A stretch of DNA of 27,324 nt, taken from assembly GCA_904393855.1 (NCBI GenBank), contig CAJFNE010000003.1, positions 1 to 27,324 on the forward strand, written 5' to 3'. The position numbers and the translations under genes were made by a program. The first letter of the stretch is position 1. Every line of letters begins with the position of its first letter. The DNA is from an uncultured Oscillibacter sp. (GTDB taxonomy: Bacteria > Bacillota > Clostridia > Oscillospirales > Oscillospiraceae). The notes below the pieces were generated by a model. The model had not been told where the DNA came from and made no database searches. It saw only the letters and a list, made by a program, of their open reading frames with translations. Shown piece after piece: positions 7,409 through 14,970 of the stretch.

Positions 7409-7801
7409 ATGTGGCTGTCCAAACAGATGCGCCAGCCGCCGCCCACGGCGGACGCGGACCTGGGCGTTACCACCATCGCGGGCAAAAGCGTGGGGGTGCT
7501 GACCCGGGGCGAGGTGCGGGAGCTGCCGGTCTACGGCCCCGGCGGATACGTCTGGTTTCCGGAGAACGGCGCGGCGGTGCTGGTGATCAAGGGCGGACCC
7601 GGCGGCGAGGAGCAGTGTGTGGCTGGGGTCCGGCAGGGCGAGGCGCCGGACGGCATGCAGCCGGGGGAGATCTACCTTTACGGTCCCGGCGGCAGCTCCA
7701 TCTACCTGCGGGCCAACGGAGAGGTGGCCATCCAGGGGTATCTCACCATCAACGGTGTCCCCTACATGCCCTGTGAGTGTGGAGGGAGCGTGATTGGCTG
7801 A
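7409..7801 (+). CDS. Baseplate spike / assembly protein V-like
   Basis: This 130-aa protein sits where XkdR or gpV-type spike genes lie, directly after the hub. It shows a short OB-like beta region (GVLTRGEVRELPVYGPGGYVWFP, then AAVLVIKGG). A C-terminal series of short strands follows (GEIYLYGPGGSSIYLRANG, EVAIQGYLTINGV), which would extend into a beta-helical needle, with a CxC pair (PCECGG) at the tip that could bind a metal ion. Start: ATG 7409 has AAGGAGG at 7395-7401 at good spacing, while the ATG at 7403 (ATGA overlap) is too close to it. Both are in the same frame. Confidence 0.68.
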   Translation: MWLSKQMRQPPPTADADLGVTTIAGKSVGVLTRGEVRELPVYGPGGYVWFPENGAAVLVIKGGPGGEEQCVAGVRQGEAPDGMQPGEIYLYGPGGSSIYLRANGEVAIQGYLTINGVPYMPCECGGSVIG

Positions 7802-8145
7802 TGGAGCTGAAACTGCAAAATGGGGATTATGTCTCGGACGGTGCGGCGGGTCTGCGGCGGGTGGAAGGCGCGGAGGCCCTGCTGCAGCGGGTGCTCTTCC
7901 GGCTGACGGCGCGGCGGGCGGCCTTTCCCTTTTGGGAGACGCTGGGCAGCAGGCTGTGGCAGCTGGGGACCATTCCGCCCGCCGGGCGGCTTCCGGCGGC
8001 GCGGCAGTATGTGGCGGAGGCCCTGGCCGAGGAGCCGGTGAGCGTGGAGCATGTGACGCTGACAGAGCAGGGAAGCCGTGGATTTTTGACCGTGGAGCTT
8101 CGGTACGGGAGCACGCCGCTGTCCGTGACCGTGGAGGTCCCGTGA
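7801..8145 (+). CDS. Baseplate wedge protein, gp25/gpW/XkdS-like
   Basis: This 114-aa protein has the hallmarks of gp25-type wedge proteins: an N-terminal strand pair (ELKLQNGDYVSD), an acidic/arginine helix (RRVEGAEALLQRVLFRLTARR), and the F-P-F-W-E-T-L-G-S-R-L segment. That segment corresponds to the conserved P-x-x-x-x-x-G-S-x-L motif of the family. A C-terminal strand pair ends in VTVEVP. It sits before the baseplate J gene as in other contractile tails. ATG at 7801 overlaps the previous stop by one base (TGATG). Confidence 0.8.
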   Translation: MELKLQNGDYVSDGAAGLRRVEGAEALLQRVLFRLTARRAAFPFWETLGSRLWQLGTIPPAGRLPAARQYVAEALAEEPVSVEHVTLTEQGSRGFLTVELRYGSTPLSVTVEVP

Positions 8146-8176
8146 GACCGGCCTCCGCCAAGAGAGGGGAGAACGT

Positions 8177-9238
8177 GTGAGAAGTATTGCGGAAATCTAT
8201 CAGGAGATGCTGGATTCCTTTGCGGAGCGGGCGGGCTTCATGCCGGAGGAGGGCTGTGATCTGGCGGTGCGGCTCTGGGCGGCGGCGGCGCAGATCCAGG
8301 CGCTGGGCGTGCAGGCGGACTGGGTGCTGGACCAGAGCTTTCCCCAGACGGCCCAGGGAATCTATCTGGACCGGCACGGCGCCATGCGGGGAATCACCCG
8401 CATGCCCGCCGCCAAGGCGGTGGGGACGCTGCGGTTCTCCGTGGACCTGGCGCCTGTGTCGGACCTGACGATCCCGGCGGGGACGGTCTGCATGACGGCG
8501 GCGGAGACCCGGTTCCAGACCACGGAGGCGGCGGTGCTGGAGGCGGGGGAGCTGTCGGTGGACGTGCCGGCGGAGGCTCTGGAGGGCGGCAGCGCCGGCA
8601 ACGCGGCGCCGGGCGCTATCCGGATTCTGACGGCCTGCCCCGTGGCCATTACCGCCTGCACGAACCCCGCCGCATTCTCCGGCGGCAGTGATGAGGAGGA
8701 CGACGAGACGCTCCGGGCCCGCATCCTGGAGAGCTACCAGCGGCTGCCCAACGGGGCCAACGCCGCCTGGTACGAGCAGACCGCCATGGGCTATGCCGGC
8801 GTGGCGGCCGCCAAGGCGGTGGGCCGCCCCCGGGGTATCGGCACCGTGGACGTCTACGTGGCCACGGCGAGCGGCCTGCCGGCGGCGGAGCTGCTGACGG
8901 GGCTGCAGGCAGTATTGCAGGAGAAACGGGAGATCGCCGTGGACGTGCAGGTGAAGGCCCCCACCGTGCAGGCGGTAAACCTCGCCGCGGCGATCCTGCC
9001 GGCGGAGGGAGTGGCCTTCTCCGCCGCGAAAGCGGCGGCGGAGCAGACGCTCACCGCCTTCTTCACCGGGCACCTGCTGGCAAAGCCCGTGCGGCTGGCG
9101 GACCTGGGCCATCGGCTCTACGTCCTGCCGGAGGTGGAGAACTACCGCATCTCCGCCCCGGCGGAGGACCTGGCGGCCAGCGACACGGTGCTGCCGGTGC
9201 TGGGGACCCTGAGCGTGACGGAAATGGAGACGGAGTGA
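8177..9238 (+). CDS. Baseplate J / gp47 / XkdT-like protein
   Basis: This 353-aa protein is the main baseplate wedge component. The N-terminal helix (RSIAEIYQEMLDSFAERAG) and QGIYLDRHGAMRGITRMPA resemble the family's L-D-x-x-g-x-x-x-g-i-x-R segment. A jelly-roll-like middle follows (TIPAGTVCMTAAETRFQTTE), then DDETLRARILESYQRLPNG, a signature of baseplate J proteins, and ending strands with VDVYVAT and YRISAP. GTG start at 8177; GAGAGGGGAGAACGT lies before it. A gap of 31 bases separates it from gp25. The next gene starts three bases after its stop. Confidence 0.88.
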   Translation: MRSIAEIYQEMLDSFAERAGFMPEEGCDLAVRLWAAAAQIQALGVQADWVLDQSFPQTAQGIYLDRHGAMRGITRMPAAKAVGTLRFSVDLAPVSDLTIPAGTVCMTAAETRFQTTEAAVLEAGELSVDVPAEALEGGSAGNAAPGAIRILTACPVAITACTNPAAFSGGSDEEDDETLRARILESYQRLPNGANAAWYEQTAMGYAGVAAAKAVGRPRGIGTVDVYVATASGLPAAELLTGLQAVLQEKREIAVDVQVKAPTVQAVNLAAAILPAEGVAFSAAKAAAEQTLTAFFTGHLLAKPVRLADLGHRLYVLPEVENYRISAPAEDLAASDTVLPVLGTLSVTEMETE

Positions 9239-9241
9239 GCG

Positions 9242-9814
9242 ATGTACGAGTCCTATCTGATAAACCTGCTGCGGCCCCTGGGGGTTTACGACCTGCGGCC
9301 GGGCACCCTCAACGGCGTGGAGCTCTCCGCCCTGGGGGAGGGGCTGGACAGGGCGGAAGAGCAGCTGGAGACAGCGGAGCGGGAGGCCCTCACCGCCACG
9401 GCGGAGGACGAGGGCCTCACCCGGCGGGAGGCGCTGTTCGCCCGCCGGCCCGCCGCATCCACCCCGGAGGAGCGGCGGGCCGCCATCGCGGCGCTGCTGC
9501 AGATCGACGGGGACAGCCTGACGCCCGCGGCCATCAACAACACCCTGGGGGGCTGCGGCATCCGGGCCCGGGCCCTGGAGATGGGCGGCGGGAAGCTGCG
9601 GGTGATTTTCCCGGAGGTGGCCGGCGTGCCGGAGGGGTTTGCCCAGATGGAGAGGATCATCCTGGACATCCTGCCCTGCCACCTGGAGGTGGAGTTCTAC
9701 TTCCGGTACCTGACCTGGGCGGAGTGCGAGGCGGCGGGCTATACCTGGGCCGCCGTGGAGGCTGCGGAGCACACCTGGGAGAGCTTCCAGCTGGCGGTGC
9801 CGCCGGAGATATAA
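9242..9814 (+). CDS. Phage tail protein DUF2313 / YmfQ / XkdU-like
   Basis: This 190-aa protein is the usual third wedge partner after gp25 and baseplate J. It begins YESYLINLLRPLGVYDLRPGTLNG and has a long helix (ALGEGLDRAEEQLETAEREAL). The middle TPEERRAAIAALLQIDGDSLTP includes the R-R-x-x-I-x-x-x-L motif of DUF2313, and the C-terminal part has a ferredoxin-like strand pattern (HLEVEFYFRYLTWAECEA). In most prophages the next genes are tail fibres and lysis genes. Here the operon ends within 8 bases at an intrinsic terminator. Confidence 0.83.
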   Translation: MYESYLINLLRPLGVYDLRPGTLNGVELSALGEGLDRAEEQLETAEREALTATAEDEGLTRREALFARRPAASTPEERRAAIAALLQIDGDSLTPAAINNTLGGCGIRARALEMGGGKLRVIFPEVAGVPEGFAQMERIILDILPCHLEVEFYFRYLTWAECEAAGYTWAAVEAAEHTWESFQLAVPPEI

Positions 9815-9821
9815 TATGGGG

Positions 9822-9852
9822 AAGGCGAGGGACGCAAGTCCCTCGCCTTTTC
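9822..9852 (+). terminator. Intrinsic terminator ending the virion-structure operon
   Basis: A perfect 12-bp stem (AAGGCGAGGGAC with GTCCCTCGCCTT) and a GCAA tetraloop run into TTTT. It begins 8 bases after the DUF2313 stop, so the plus-strand operon is closed here. Confidence 0.9.
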
Positions 9853-9874
9853 ACAGGATTCGCATGAATAGAGA

Positions 9875-9905
9875 AGCCAGCAGCCTCAGAGGGAGACTGC
9901 TGGCT
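9875..9905 (-). terminator. Probable terminator of the symporter operon
   Basis: A 9-bp inverted repeat (AGCCAGCAG / CTGCTGGCT) with a partly paired inner loop lies 28 bases beyond the symporter stop. The minus-strand tail after the stem is only moderately T-rich (CTTCTCTATTC), so termination efficiency is uncertain. Confidence 0.5.
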
Positions 9906-9932
9906 CGGGAGGATATGAGGATATTCAGAAGA

Positions 9933-11420
9933 TTAGAAGCACTTGTCCAGGATGTCGGGGTCCAGGCCGTTGCCGATGGTTGCCTTGCTGACCACGAAGT
10001 ACAGGATCATGCTGGCCAGCAGGCCCCACACCACGGCGTTGATGCCGGCGAACTTCACAAAGTAGTAGCAGAACACGTACACCACGCAGCCGCCCAGGGC
10101 GGAGGCGATGGCGCCCTGACGGGTGCCCCACTTGCAGAACGCGCCGCCGACCAGGGGCATGAAGAACGCGCACTCCAGGCCGCCCATGGCGAACAGGTTC
10201 AGGAAGAAGATGATGTCGGGGGGATCCAGGGTCAGCAGCATGGTGACAACGCCGATGACCAGGGTGGCGCCGAAGCTCATCTTGTTGAAGTTCTTGTCAT
10301 AGGAGGCGATCTTCTTGGTGTCGTCCTTGACGATGTAGGTCCGATACAGGTCCTTGATGATCGCGGCGGAGGCCAGGATCAGCAGGGAGGACACGGTGGA
10401 CATGACAGCGGCCAAGGGGGCGGCCAGGAACAGGCCGGCAATGCCGACGGGCATGATCTCCTGCACGATCATGGGGACCATGTAGTCAGAGGTGGGCAGG
10501 TTCTGGTTGTCCAGCAGAGCGCCGGCCCAGGCGCCGCCCAGGTGCATGCCGCCGATGACGAAGACGCACACGATGGTGCCGATGACCATGGCGCTCTTGA
10601 GGTTCTTGGTGCTCTTGAAGCCCATGCAGCGGACCGCGGTCTGGGGCAGGCCGATGGTGGCCACGCCCACCAGCACCCAGAAGGAGAGCAGGGCGCCGGG
10701 CGTATACACGCCGGTCAGGTCATCATAGACCTCGGGCAGGTTGTTGGACAGGCCTGCGTCAATGCCGGCCAGGCCGCCGCCGGCCTGCAGCACGAAGAAG
10801 ATGAACAGGAAAGTGCCAACGCACATGATGATGCCCTGGATCGTGTCGGTAATCACCACCGCGGTGAAGCCACCGAAGGAGGTGTAGACAATCACGACGA
10901 CAGAGAAGATCACCAGGGAGACCCAGTAGGGCAGGCCAGTGACGGACTCCACCAGGGTGGCGCCGCCAGTGAACTGGGAGATCATCTGCGCAATGAAGAA
11001 GGCCACCATCAGCAGGCTGGTGACGATCACCAGGCCGTCAGATTTATAGCGGGCCTTCAGGTAACCGGCGATGGTGACAGCGCCGGTTCTCCGGGAGACG
11101 ATGGCCAGCCGGTTGCCGAGAACGCCCATCACCAGGAACACAGTGCCGAACTGCACGGCAGCCACCCACACCTGGGCGTAGCCGTAGGTCATGCCGGCGG
11201 CGCCGGGGCCGGAGATGAAGGAGCTGACGGACGTGTATGTAGCCATCGTCGTCATGGCCAGAACCAGGCCGTTCATGCCACGGGAGCCGATGAAGTACTT
11301 CTTCTCCTTGCTCATCGTGCTGGCCTTTTCCTGGCGGTTTGCCATCCACATGCCGACTACCACGTTGAAGACGAGGTAGGCGATCATGATGACAAGGATA
11401 ATAATTTGATTCGTTGTCAT
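9933..11420 (-). CDS. Sodium/solute symporter, PanF-like
   Basis: This 495-aa membrane protein has about 13 hydrophobic segments, matching the solute:sodium symporter (SSS) family. The stretch YFIGSRGMNGLVLAMTTMAT followed by YTSVSSFISGPGAA closely resembles PanF, the sodium/pantothenate symporter, where this region forms part of the substrate and sodium sites. It lies 16 bases downstream of a YhdT/DUF997 gene, the same pairing found next to panF in enterobacteria. AAGGAGGT lies 10 bases before the ATG. The M20 peptidase gene heads the same operon. Pantothenate is the family-based guess; a related carboxylate or acylated amino acid is possible. Confidence 0.8.
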   Translation of the reverse strand: MTTNQIIILVIMIAYLVFNVVVGMWMANRQEKASTMSKEKKYFIGSRGMNGLVLAMTTMATYTSVSSFISGPGAAGMTYGYAQVWVAAVQFGTVFLVMGVLGNRLAIVSRRTGAVTIAGYLKARYKSDGLVIVTSLLMVAFFIAQMISQFTGGATLVESVTGLPYWVSLVIFSVVVIVYTSFGGFTAVVITDTIQGIIMCVGTFLFIFFVLQAGGGLAGIDAGLSNNLPEVYDDLTGVYTPGALLSFWVLVGVATIGLPQTAVRCMGFKSTKNLKSAMVIGTIVCVFVIGGMHLGGAWAGALLDNQNLPTSDYMVPMIVQEIMPVGIAGLFLAAPLAAVMSTVSSLLILASAAIIKDLYRTYIVKDDTKKIASYDKNFNKMSFGATLVIGVVTMLLTLDPPDIIFFLNLFAMGGLECAFFMPLVGGAFCKWGTRQGAIASALGGCVVYVFCYYFVKFAGINAVVWGLLASMILYFVVSKATIGNGLDPDILDKCF

Positions 11421-11436
11421 GTTTTACACTACCTCC

Positions 11437-11697
11437 TTACTCAGCGGCTTCTTCGTCGTAGTCGAAGTCGATGAACACCGTTTTGACCAGGACAATGATA
11501 CCCACAATGGCAACAATGCCTGCGCCGCCGACACTGACGACAAACCACTGAGGCATGTTGAACATCTGCTGGCCGTTTCCATTCAGCAGGAATGCGGGGA
11601 CAATGTGGACCAGAGCGCACAGAATGGTCAGAACCCACGTTGCTTGTGACTCTTTGCGGAGCTGTTTGTCAAGCTCTTCACGAGATAACTTTTTCAA
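11437..11697 (-). CDS. yhdT: YhdT family (DUF997) small membrane protein
   Basis: This 86-aa protein has a charged N-terminal helix (LSREELDKQLRKESQATW) and two transmembrane segments (about residues 20-38 and 50-72). A short acidic tail (FDYDEEAAE) follows. It matches the DUF997/YhdT family, almost always encoded just before PanF-type symporters, suggesting it is a small accessory subunit of the transporter. The start is a TTG at 11697 preceded by GAGGAGGAG at normal spacing; no in-frame ATG is better placed. The gap to the upstream M20 gene is 155 bases and holds no obvious terminator. Confidence 0.78.
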   Translation of the reverse strand: MKKLSREELDKQLRKESQATWVLTILCALVHIVPAFLLNGNGQQMFNMPQWFVVSVGGAGIVAIVGIIVLVKTVFIDFDYDEEAAE

Positions 11698-11852
11698 TTT
11701 GCATTCTCCTCCTCTTCAAAATGATGGGTACCTCGTTGCGCCGGGAACGGGCCCTCCTCCCTTTTCAGGTCCGGCCCCGATTTATAGAGAGCGGTACGCA
11801 GAGCGGCGGCGCCGCATGAAAAGCTCCGCTGCCTGCCGTCCCGCAATCTAAC

Positions 11853-13130
11853 TTATTCCGCCAGGCCCAGCAGCTCCACTGCGGAGAGGGCCATGATCTT
11901 AGCGGACGTCTTCATCTCCTCGATGCTGACGAACTCGTCGGCCTTGTGGGCCAGAGTCAGCCGGCCGGGACCGTAGACGATGCACTTTTCCAGCTTGCCT
12001 TTCTGGACAACGTATTTCTGGTCGTCCATGCCGGGACTGACGGAGAACTCCATCTCCCGGCCCAGATACGTCCTGCCGCTGGCGAGGAAGGCCTCCACCA
12101 GGTCCGTGTCCTTGGACACCAGGGTGGGATTGTCCTGGCCGAAGTAGTGAATGGAGTAATCGCTGCCGGGCATGGAGGCCTTTACCTTTTCGCAGGCGGC
12201 CACGATCTGCTCCTTGGCCCACTCCACGCTCAACTCCGGGATCAGCCGCCAGTCATATCCGATGCGGCAGGTGCCGGGGACGGTGTTGACCTTCTCCCCG
12301 GCCTGGAGGATCGTGGGGGTCAGGGTTGTCCGACGACAGGCGGGGGGCTGCACCGGCAGGGGCGTGGGCTCCGCGATCAGGGGGCGGATGTCCGCGTCGA
12401 TGGTGTTCATCAGCCGCTGGGCGAACTCCAGGGCGTTGACGCCCTCGCTGGGCATGCTGCCGTGGCTCTGTTTGCCGGTAATATGGACCTCAAACCACAG
12501 CGTGCCCCGGTGGCCGATGCAGACCTTGTCCACATCCAGGCACTCGGTGATCACGCAGTAGTCGGTGCTCTCCTGGGTGAAATAGCCCTGCTCGACCAGG
12601 TATCCGACGCCGGCCTGGCCGCCGCTCTCCTCGTCGGGGGTGGCGGAGGCGATGAACGTGCCGTTCAGCTTCAGCCCGGCCTTCTGCAGAGCGTAGGCGG
12701 CGAAGAGCTCGGAGACGATGCCGCTTTTCTGGTCTGCGGAGCCCCGGGCGTAGATGTTTCCGTCCTTGATCTCACAGCCGTAGGGGTCCGTGCTCCAGCC
12801 GGTGCCCTCGGGCACCACGTCGTAGTGGCCGGTGAAATGGATGTTGGGGCGGCGGGTTTTGTCGCCCAGATAGCCGATGACGCTGATCCGGGGCAGTCCC
12901 TCGCCCTGAGGGGCCAGCTCCGCCAACCGCTCCTGGGGGACCTCCACATACTCCACATCCATGCCGATTTCCCGCATCATATCGCCGATGGCCTGGGTAC
13001 ATTCCCGGTAGTTGTTGCCCGGCGGGTTCTGGGTGGGAATCCCGAAGATGGTGCAGGCGAACTGAACCAGTTCATCCGTCAATCCCTCCACGGCCTGATC
13101 AATCCGTTTGACAAGCTCCTGTCGCTCCAA
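11853..13130 (-). CDS. M20 family metallopeptidase / amidohydrolase (ArgE/DapE-like)
   Basis: This 425-aa enzyme has the two-zinc M20 layout: HFTGHYDVVP with His102 and Asp104, SADQKSG with bridging Asp133, TPDEESGG with catalytic Glu167 and metal ligand Glu168, Glu196 in VITE, and late ligand His395 in TLAHKADEF. The lid domain around 210-330 includes GKQSHGSMPSEGVNA, the substrate-site His of the family. Such enzymes hydrolyse N-acyl amino acids or small peptides. Start is TTG at 13130, because AAGGAGGG lies 6 bases before it; the ATG at 13244 is in the promoter region. It heads an operon with YhdT and a PanF-like symporter, so the imported solute may be its substrate. Confidence 0.85.
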   Translation of the reverse strand: MERQELVKRIDQAVEGLTDELVQFACTIFGIPTQNPPGNNYRECTQAIGDMMREIGMDVEYVEVPQERLAELAPQGEGLPRISVIGYLGDKTRRPNIHFTGHYDVVPEGTGWSTDPYGCEIKDGNIYARGSADQKSGIVSELFAAYALQKAGLKLNGTFIASATPDEESGGQAGVGYLVEQGYFTQESTDYCVITECLDVDKVCIGHRGTLWFEVHITGKQSHGSMPSEGVNALEFAQRLMNTIDADIRPLIAEPTPLPVQPPACRRTTLTPTILQAGEKVNTVPGTCRIGYDWRLIPELSVEWAKEQIVAACEKVKASMPGSDYSIHYFGQDNPTLVSKDTDLVEAFLASGRTYLGREMEFSVSPGMDDQKYVVQKGKLEKCIVYGPGRLTLAHKADEFVSIEEMKTSAKIMALSAVELLGLAE

Positions 13131-13244
13131 AGAGATCCCTCCTTCGATCTGATCCACATCCCCTTGTGGTCCCTTGCAATCCCCGACAACAAAATGGCGG
13201 GACGCAGGAGATATTTTTGTGCATTTCCTATTAGAACACCTCAT

Positions 13245-13273
13245 ATTCTAGCAGATTGTGTCCAATTTGTAAA
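13245..13273 (-). promoter_or_regulatory. Sigma-A promoter of the M20-YhdT-symporter operon
   Basis: On the minus strand, TTTACA (13268-13273) and TAGAAT (13245-13250) are separated by exactly 17 bases. The transcript would have a leader of about 105 bases before the TTG start. Confidence 0.75.
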
Positions 13274-13298
13274 GAGGAAAAAATGACAACGCGAAAAA

Positions 13299-13334
13299 TG
13301 TATGACATCACAACACAATTCACCATATCATACA
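13299..13334. promoter_or_regulatory. Palindrome upstream of the M20 operon promoter
   Basis: Half-sites TGTATGACAT and ATATCATACA match in 9 of 10 paired positions and are separated by 16 bases. The element lies 26-61 bases upstream of the -35 box, a position suited to an activator. The shape is like operators of dimeric GntR or LysR-type regulators, but no regulator gene is adjacent and the family is not identified. Confidence 0.45.
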
Positions 13335-13351
13335 AGCTAACCCGCTTTTTT

Positions 13352-13388
13352 GGGCACTTTCCGTCGGAGTTGGGGTCCAAAAGTGCCC
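13352..13388. repeat. Inverted repeat GGGCACTTT / AAAGTGCCC
   Basis: A perfect 9-bp inverted repeat with a 19-base loop lies between the hydrolase terminator and the M20 promoter. T6 precedes it on the plus strand, so it lacks the downstream T-run of a terminator in either direction. Role unknown. Confidence 0.4.
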
Positions 13389-13419
13389 CGGCAGGTGCGC
13401 GACTCACGATGGCATGGTG

Positions 13420-13448
13420 AAAAAAATACCGCCCCCGGCCGGGGGCGG
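13420..13448 (-). terminator. Intrinsic terminator after the alpha/beta hydrolase operon
   Basis: A perfect 20-base palindrome (CCGCCCCCGG / CCGGGGGCGG, 13429-13448) is followed on the minus strand, after TA, by seven T. It lies about 40 bases past the hydrolase stop. Confidence 0.85.
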
Positions 13449-13487
13449 CGTGGCTGCTCTGGGACACACTTGGAGCGAGACGGCTGG

Positions 13488-14192
13488 TCAGGAGAGGGCT
13501 TTTACCTCCCACCGGCGCAGCGCGGCCAGCTCCTCTGGAGTGTGGAGCCAGTGCTCCCCCTCCTCCAGGACGGTGAGGCGGCAGCCGAACCGCCGGGAGA
13601 ATGCCGTCACGGTCTCCTGGCTGGTCAGGTGATCCCGCCCGCCGTACAGGATGGCGGTGGGGACCTCCCATTGGGTGACGGGATGGGCCCAGGCGTACTG
13701 GAGATACCGCCAGGACAGGGTCTCGCCGAAGTCGGTGGGAATCTCCCCCACGGCCTCCAGCTGGGCGGCGGTGACGCCGGCCCAGCCCATCATGGTCTCG
13801 ATGAGGGCCGCCATGTCCAGCACCGGCGAGACCAGCAGGGCTCGGTCCAGCCCTCCATCGCCGCAGGCCAGCAGGGAGAACCAGGCCCCCAGGCTGACCG
13901 CCCGCAGGGACACCCGCTCCCACCGCTCCCGGGCATAGGACAGCAGGGCCGCCGCCTCCGGCACCGCGTCCCAGGGGACGAAGTCCTGGGCGGAGTTCTG
14001 CCGGGCCCCGTGCCGGGGCAGGTCCATGGCCAGTACCTGGGCGCCCCGGGCACGGGCCAGCTCCGCGAAAGGCTCCGCCTCCTCCTTGCAGCCCAGCTTC
14101 CCGTGGATATACAGCCATACCCGGTCCGCCGGCTCGCCGTACAGCACCGCCGGAATCTCCAGGCAGGGTAGGGAAAAGCGCTCAGACCGCAT
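13488..14192 (-). CDS. Alpha/beta hydrolase
   Basis: This 234-aa protein has the alpha/beta hydrolase pattern: an oxyanion region VWLYIHGKLG (25-34), and AMDLPRHG (55-62), the usual D-x-x-G-x-G-type turn. The nucleophile elbow is RAVSLGAW with Ser100, then the acid Asp187 in YGGRDHLTS and a His (214 or 217) in EGEHWLHTPEE. The first glycine of the G-x-S-x-G motif is Ala98, a tolerated variation. No signal peptide or lid insertion is evident, so it is probably cytoplasmic with an unknown ester or peptide substrate. Its start overlaps the methyltransferase by 11 bases and it is the last gene of a four-gene operon. Confidence 0.78.
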   Translation of the reverse strand: MRSERFSLPCLEIPAVLYGEPADRVWLYIHGKLGCKEEAEPFAELARARGAQVLAMDLPRHGARQNSAQDFVPWDAVPEAAALLSYARERWERVSLRAVSLGAWFSLLACGDGGLDRALLVSPVLDMAALIETMMGWAGVTAAQLEAVGEIPTDFGETLSWRYLQYAWAHPVTQWEVPTAILYGGRDHLTSQETVTAFSRRFGCRLTVLEEGEHWLHTPEELAALRRWEVKALS

Positions 14193-14940
14193 CGCTCCGC
14201 CCTCCCTCGGTCGGCCTCTGGGCCCGGACCAGCAGCATCATGGGCCGGCGCAGCTCGTCCCGCATGCCGGGCTGGTCCAGCAGCTCCCGGGGCGGCTGGG
14301 GCTCCACCACATGCCGCAGCAAAAAGCCGTTTTCCAGCAGCGTCTCCAGATAGGTGGTCAGGGTCCGATGGTACTTGACCACCGGCTCCCCCAGGAAGAT
14401 GGCCTCCCGCCGGCCCTCCGCAAAGTAGCGGTCCACGGGGAAGTGCAAAATCTCCCCGTCGGGGCCGTACCACCAGTCCTGGGAGCCATAGGCGGTAAAG
14501 GTGGGATGCTCCACAGAAAAGACCAGCTCCCCACCGGGCCGCAGCCACCGGAAGATCCGCTCCGCCAGGGGCGGGAAGTCCCGGACATAGTGGAATGCCA
14601 GGGAGCTGAACACAATGTCCAGGGAACCCGCCGGGAGGTCCACGTCCTCCATGGCGGCCTGGCGGTAGGTGATGCGGGGGTCTTCGTGGAGCGCCCGGGC
14701 CCGCTCCAGCATCCGGCGGGAGAGGTCCACCCCGATGACGGAAGCGGCCCCGTGGTCCGCGGCGTACTGGCAGTGCCAGCCGTAGCCGCAGCCCAGGTCC
14801 AGCACCTCCCGCCCGGCAAAGTCCGGCAGGATGCGCTCCAAGGCGGGCCACTCGCCCGCCCCCCGCAGCCCCAGGACAGAGCGGCTCATCTGGCTGTACT
14901 TCTCAAAGAAGCGGGCGTCGTCATACTTGTTTTCTTTCAT
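14182..14940 (-). CDS. Class I SAM-dependent methyltransferase
   Basis: This 252-aa protein carries the SAM-binding motif EVLDLGCGYGWHCQ (45-58), the acidic motif VIGVDLSRRMLERAR (68-82), AAMEDVDLPAGSLDIVFSS, and LRPGGELVFSVEHP after it. These define the Rossmann-fold class I type close to methyltransferase domain 11/25 proteins. The C-terminal 80 residues with YGPDGEILHFPVDRYF and YHRTLTTYLETLLENGF likely form the substrate part, as in small-molecule methyltransferases. The substrate cannot be told. The ATG has a weak ribosome site (CGAGGTTG), fitting translation within an operon 30 bases after the NIF3-C-like gene. Confidence 0.85.
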   Translation of the reverse strand: MKENKYDDARFFEKYSQMSRSVLGLRGAGEWPALERILPDFAGREVLDLGCGYGWHCQYAADHGAASVIGVDLSRRMLERARALHEDPRITYRQAAMEDVDLPAGSLDIVFSSLAFHYVRDFPPLAERIFRWLRPGGELVFSVEHPTFTAYGSQDWWYGPDGEILHFPVDRYFAEGRREAIFLGEPVVKYHRTLTTYLETLLENGFLLRHVVEPQPPRELLDQPGMRDELRRPMMLLVRAQRPTEGGRSDAV

Positions 14941-14970
14941 AACAACCTCGCAGAGATCAAAGGCCTGGAA

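Noticed and set aside
7328..9772. Minus-strand reading frame of 814 codons across the baseplate genes
   Set aside because: It is antisense to clear gp25, baseplate J and DUF2313 genes and has the composition of a GC-driven shadow.
9816..11474. Plus-strand frame of 552 codons with many Gln/His/Gly
   Set aside because: It is antisense to the PanF-like symporter, whose transmembrane pattern and motifs are convincing; the low-complexity composition is the mirror of membrane codons.
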